A stretch of 5,890 nt of DNA from Methanothrix sp. (GTDB lineage: Archaea; Halobacteriota; Methanosarcinia; Methanotrichales; Methanotrichaceae), in contig JAJRAT010000207.1 of the NCBI GenBank assembly GCA_028682845.1, forward strand, positions 1-5,890, given 5' to 3'. Positions within the stretch are counted from its first letter, which is position 1, and every line of letters begins with the position of its first letter. Below, one piece after another: positions 4,888-5,890 of the stretch. Position numbers and translations under genes: made by a program. Below the pieces are notes generated by a model, which was not told the DNA's origin, did no database searches, and saw only the letters and a list, made by a program, of their open reading frames with translations.

Positions 4888-5890
4888 CGTTTCAGGTTTT
4901 GGCTCAGGCGGACAGGTCCCGCATCCTGTTGCTCCCGCAAAGCGGAAGCAAGACTCTTTTTGAAGGCTATCTGCGCCTGAAGGACATGCCCCAGGGCCCG
5001 AGGGTCTTCAAGTTCCTGGTGAAGAAGGATCAGGAAGCCGAGAAGTACCTCCCGCCCGAGGACGCCATGCGCATGCTGCGACGGGCGAGTGCCATTTATC
5101 TCGCACGCGGCGACTGTGTAATGGAGAAAAAGTTCGTCGAGCTTCTGGAGTCCTATCAGCTCGGCTATCGTTTTGTCAGCATCTGCAGTCACTGCCTGGG
5201 CCAGCGCCGGGTAACTTACGTGGGGTCCGAGGCCATCGCCTATAAGGGCGCATGGATCTGCGAGAACTGCGCCGCCGCAGAGCTTCTTCGCGAAGCGGAC
5301 TTTCGCCATCTGGGCCGCGCCGCCAAGGCTCATCTGGCCCGCATCCTGAAGACGCGCCGCAATCTGGATGACGTGGTGGGTCTCTTATCTTTGCAAAAGC
5401 TTGCGCCCGAACTCACGCGCTTCGACATCATCCCGGCCAGCAAAGAGGAGCCGACGCTGCCGCTGGATGCCATCCCTCTCCCAAAACCGCTCAAGGAGCT
5501 GCTCAAGAGAAGGCTCACCAAGCTCCTGCCGGTGCAATCCCGATCGGTGCAGGCAGGCCTGCTGGAAGGACGAAACCAGTTGGTAGTCTCGGCTACTGCT
5601 ACGGGAAAGAGCCTTGTGGGAGAGATGGCCGGGGTCAAGAATCTGCTGGAGGGCAAGGGCAAGCTGCTTTTTTTGGTGCCGCTGGTGGCCCTGGCCAATC
5701 AGAAGTTCGATCAGCTCTCAGCCTACGGTGAACTCGGATTTCAGACCTCCATTCGGGTGGGCGTGAGCCGCATTCGACTGGGGAAGGGCCGCAAGATTCC
5801 CCAGAGCCTGAATGCCGACATCATCGCCGGAACCTACGAGGGCATCGACCAGGTGATACGCACCAAAAAGTCGCTCGGCAAGGTGGGAAC
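4884..5890 (+). CDS. Archaea-specific Ski2-like superfamily II helicase (ASH-Ski2/COG1202 type), 3'-truncated
   Basis: The first 335 codons of an ATP-dependent helicase that runs off the window; family members are about 800 residues or more. N-terminal extension about 1-200 with a zinc ribbon: 'CSHC' (Cys101, Cys104) and 'CENC' (Cys126, Cys129). The helicase core follows: Q-like motif 'LLPVQSRSVQAGLLEG' (214-229), Walker A 'SATATGKS' (236-243, Lys242), motif Ia 'VPLVALANQKF' (265-275) and 'ADIIAGTYEGID' (311-322). The DEAD/DEAH box and C-terminal half are outside the window. The N-terminal zinc ribbon before a Ski2-like core is the mark of the ASH-Ski2 group, reported in Thermococcales to associate with the 5'-3' nuclease aRNase J and the exosome. 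ATG at 4884 overlaps the preceding stop (ATGA), so translation is probably coupled; the next in-frame ATG is residue 35. A Hel308-type DNA repair helicase is the alternative, but Hel308 lacks this zinc-ribbon extension. Confidence 0.85.
   Translation, partial: MTFQVLAQADRSRILLLPQSGSKTLFEGYLRLKDMPQGPRVFKFLVKKDQEAEKYLPPEDAMRMLRRASAIYLARGDCVMEKKFVELLESYQLGYRFVSICSHCLGQRRVTYVGSEAIAYKGAWICENCAAAELLREADFRHLGRAAKAHLARILKTRRNLDDVVGLLSLQKLAPELTRFDIIPASKEEPTLPLDAIPLPKPLKELLKRRLTKLLPVQSRSVQAGLLEGRNQLVVSATATGKSLVGEMAGVKNLLEGKGKLLFLVPLVALANQKFDQLSAYGELGFQTSIRVGVSRIRLGKGRKIPQSLNADIIAGTYEGIDQVIRTKKSLGKVG

Noticed and set aside
4006..5333. Open frames on the - strand opposite the second HTH gene and the helicase (4006-4644, 4773-5333)
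   Set aside because: They oppose clear coding regions, lack family resemblance and have no sensible ribosome sites.
1..5890. CRISPR array, insertion sequence, tRNA or rRNA gene
   Set aside because: No spaced direct-repeat series, transposase, terminal repeats with target duplication, or tRNA/rRNA signatures were seen on either strand.

Overview
The window looks like a piece of a methanogenic archaeal chromosome. The reasons are an archaeal-type proteasome beta subunit, a full-length KH/metallo-beta-lactamase/beta-CASP protein of the aCPSF1 (FttA) family, which is found in essentially all archaea, an archaea-specific Ski2-like helicase, a BRE/TATA-type promoter and Shine-Dalgarno starts with GTG and TTG in use. 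The moderately GC-rich coding DNA and the gene neighbourhood suggest the Methanosarcinales, perhaps the Methanothrix (Methanosaeta) group. That placement is inference from memory, not a search.

Left part (1-968). One frame is open without a stop from the left edge to a TGA at 529-531. It is probably the 3' end of an AT-rich gene of unknown function whose start lies outside the window. A nested 40-codon frame (221-343) could encode a one-helix membrane microprotein, but it may be a shadow. The 437-base intergenic region that follows holds a U-rich tract and a GC-rich hairpin (likely termination region of the unknown gene), several inverted repeats, two Shine-Dalgarno-led mini-ORFs of doubtful meaning, and a good archaeal promoter for the next gene.

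Right part (969-5890). Five genes lie tightly packed on the + strand: psmB (proteasome beta), fttA/aCPSF1 (3'-end processing and transcription termination nuclease), a small winged-helix protein, a larger winged-helix regulator, and the first 335 codons of an ASH-Ski2-like helicase (COG1202 type) with an N-terminal zinc ribbon. Gaps are 21, 48 and 1 bases, and the last junction is an ATGA overlap, so the five genes probably form one operon, perhaps with an extra control point in the 48-base gap.

How they may work together. FttA cuts and terminates transcripts at U-rich ends. Ski2-like helicases feed RNA to archaeal nucleases and the exosome, and the proteasome removes proteins. The operon therefore joins RNA turnover or termination to protein turnover, echoing the known exosome/proteasome superoperon of archaea. 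The two HTH proteins between nuclease and helicase have no known job and are the most promising unknowns here.
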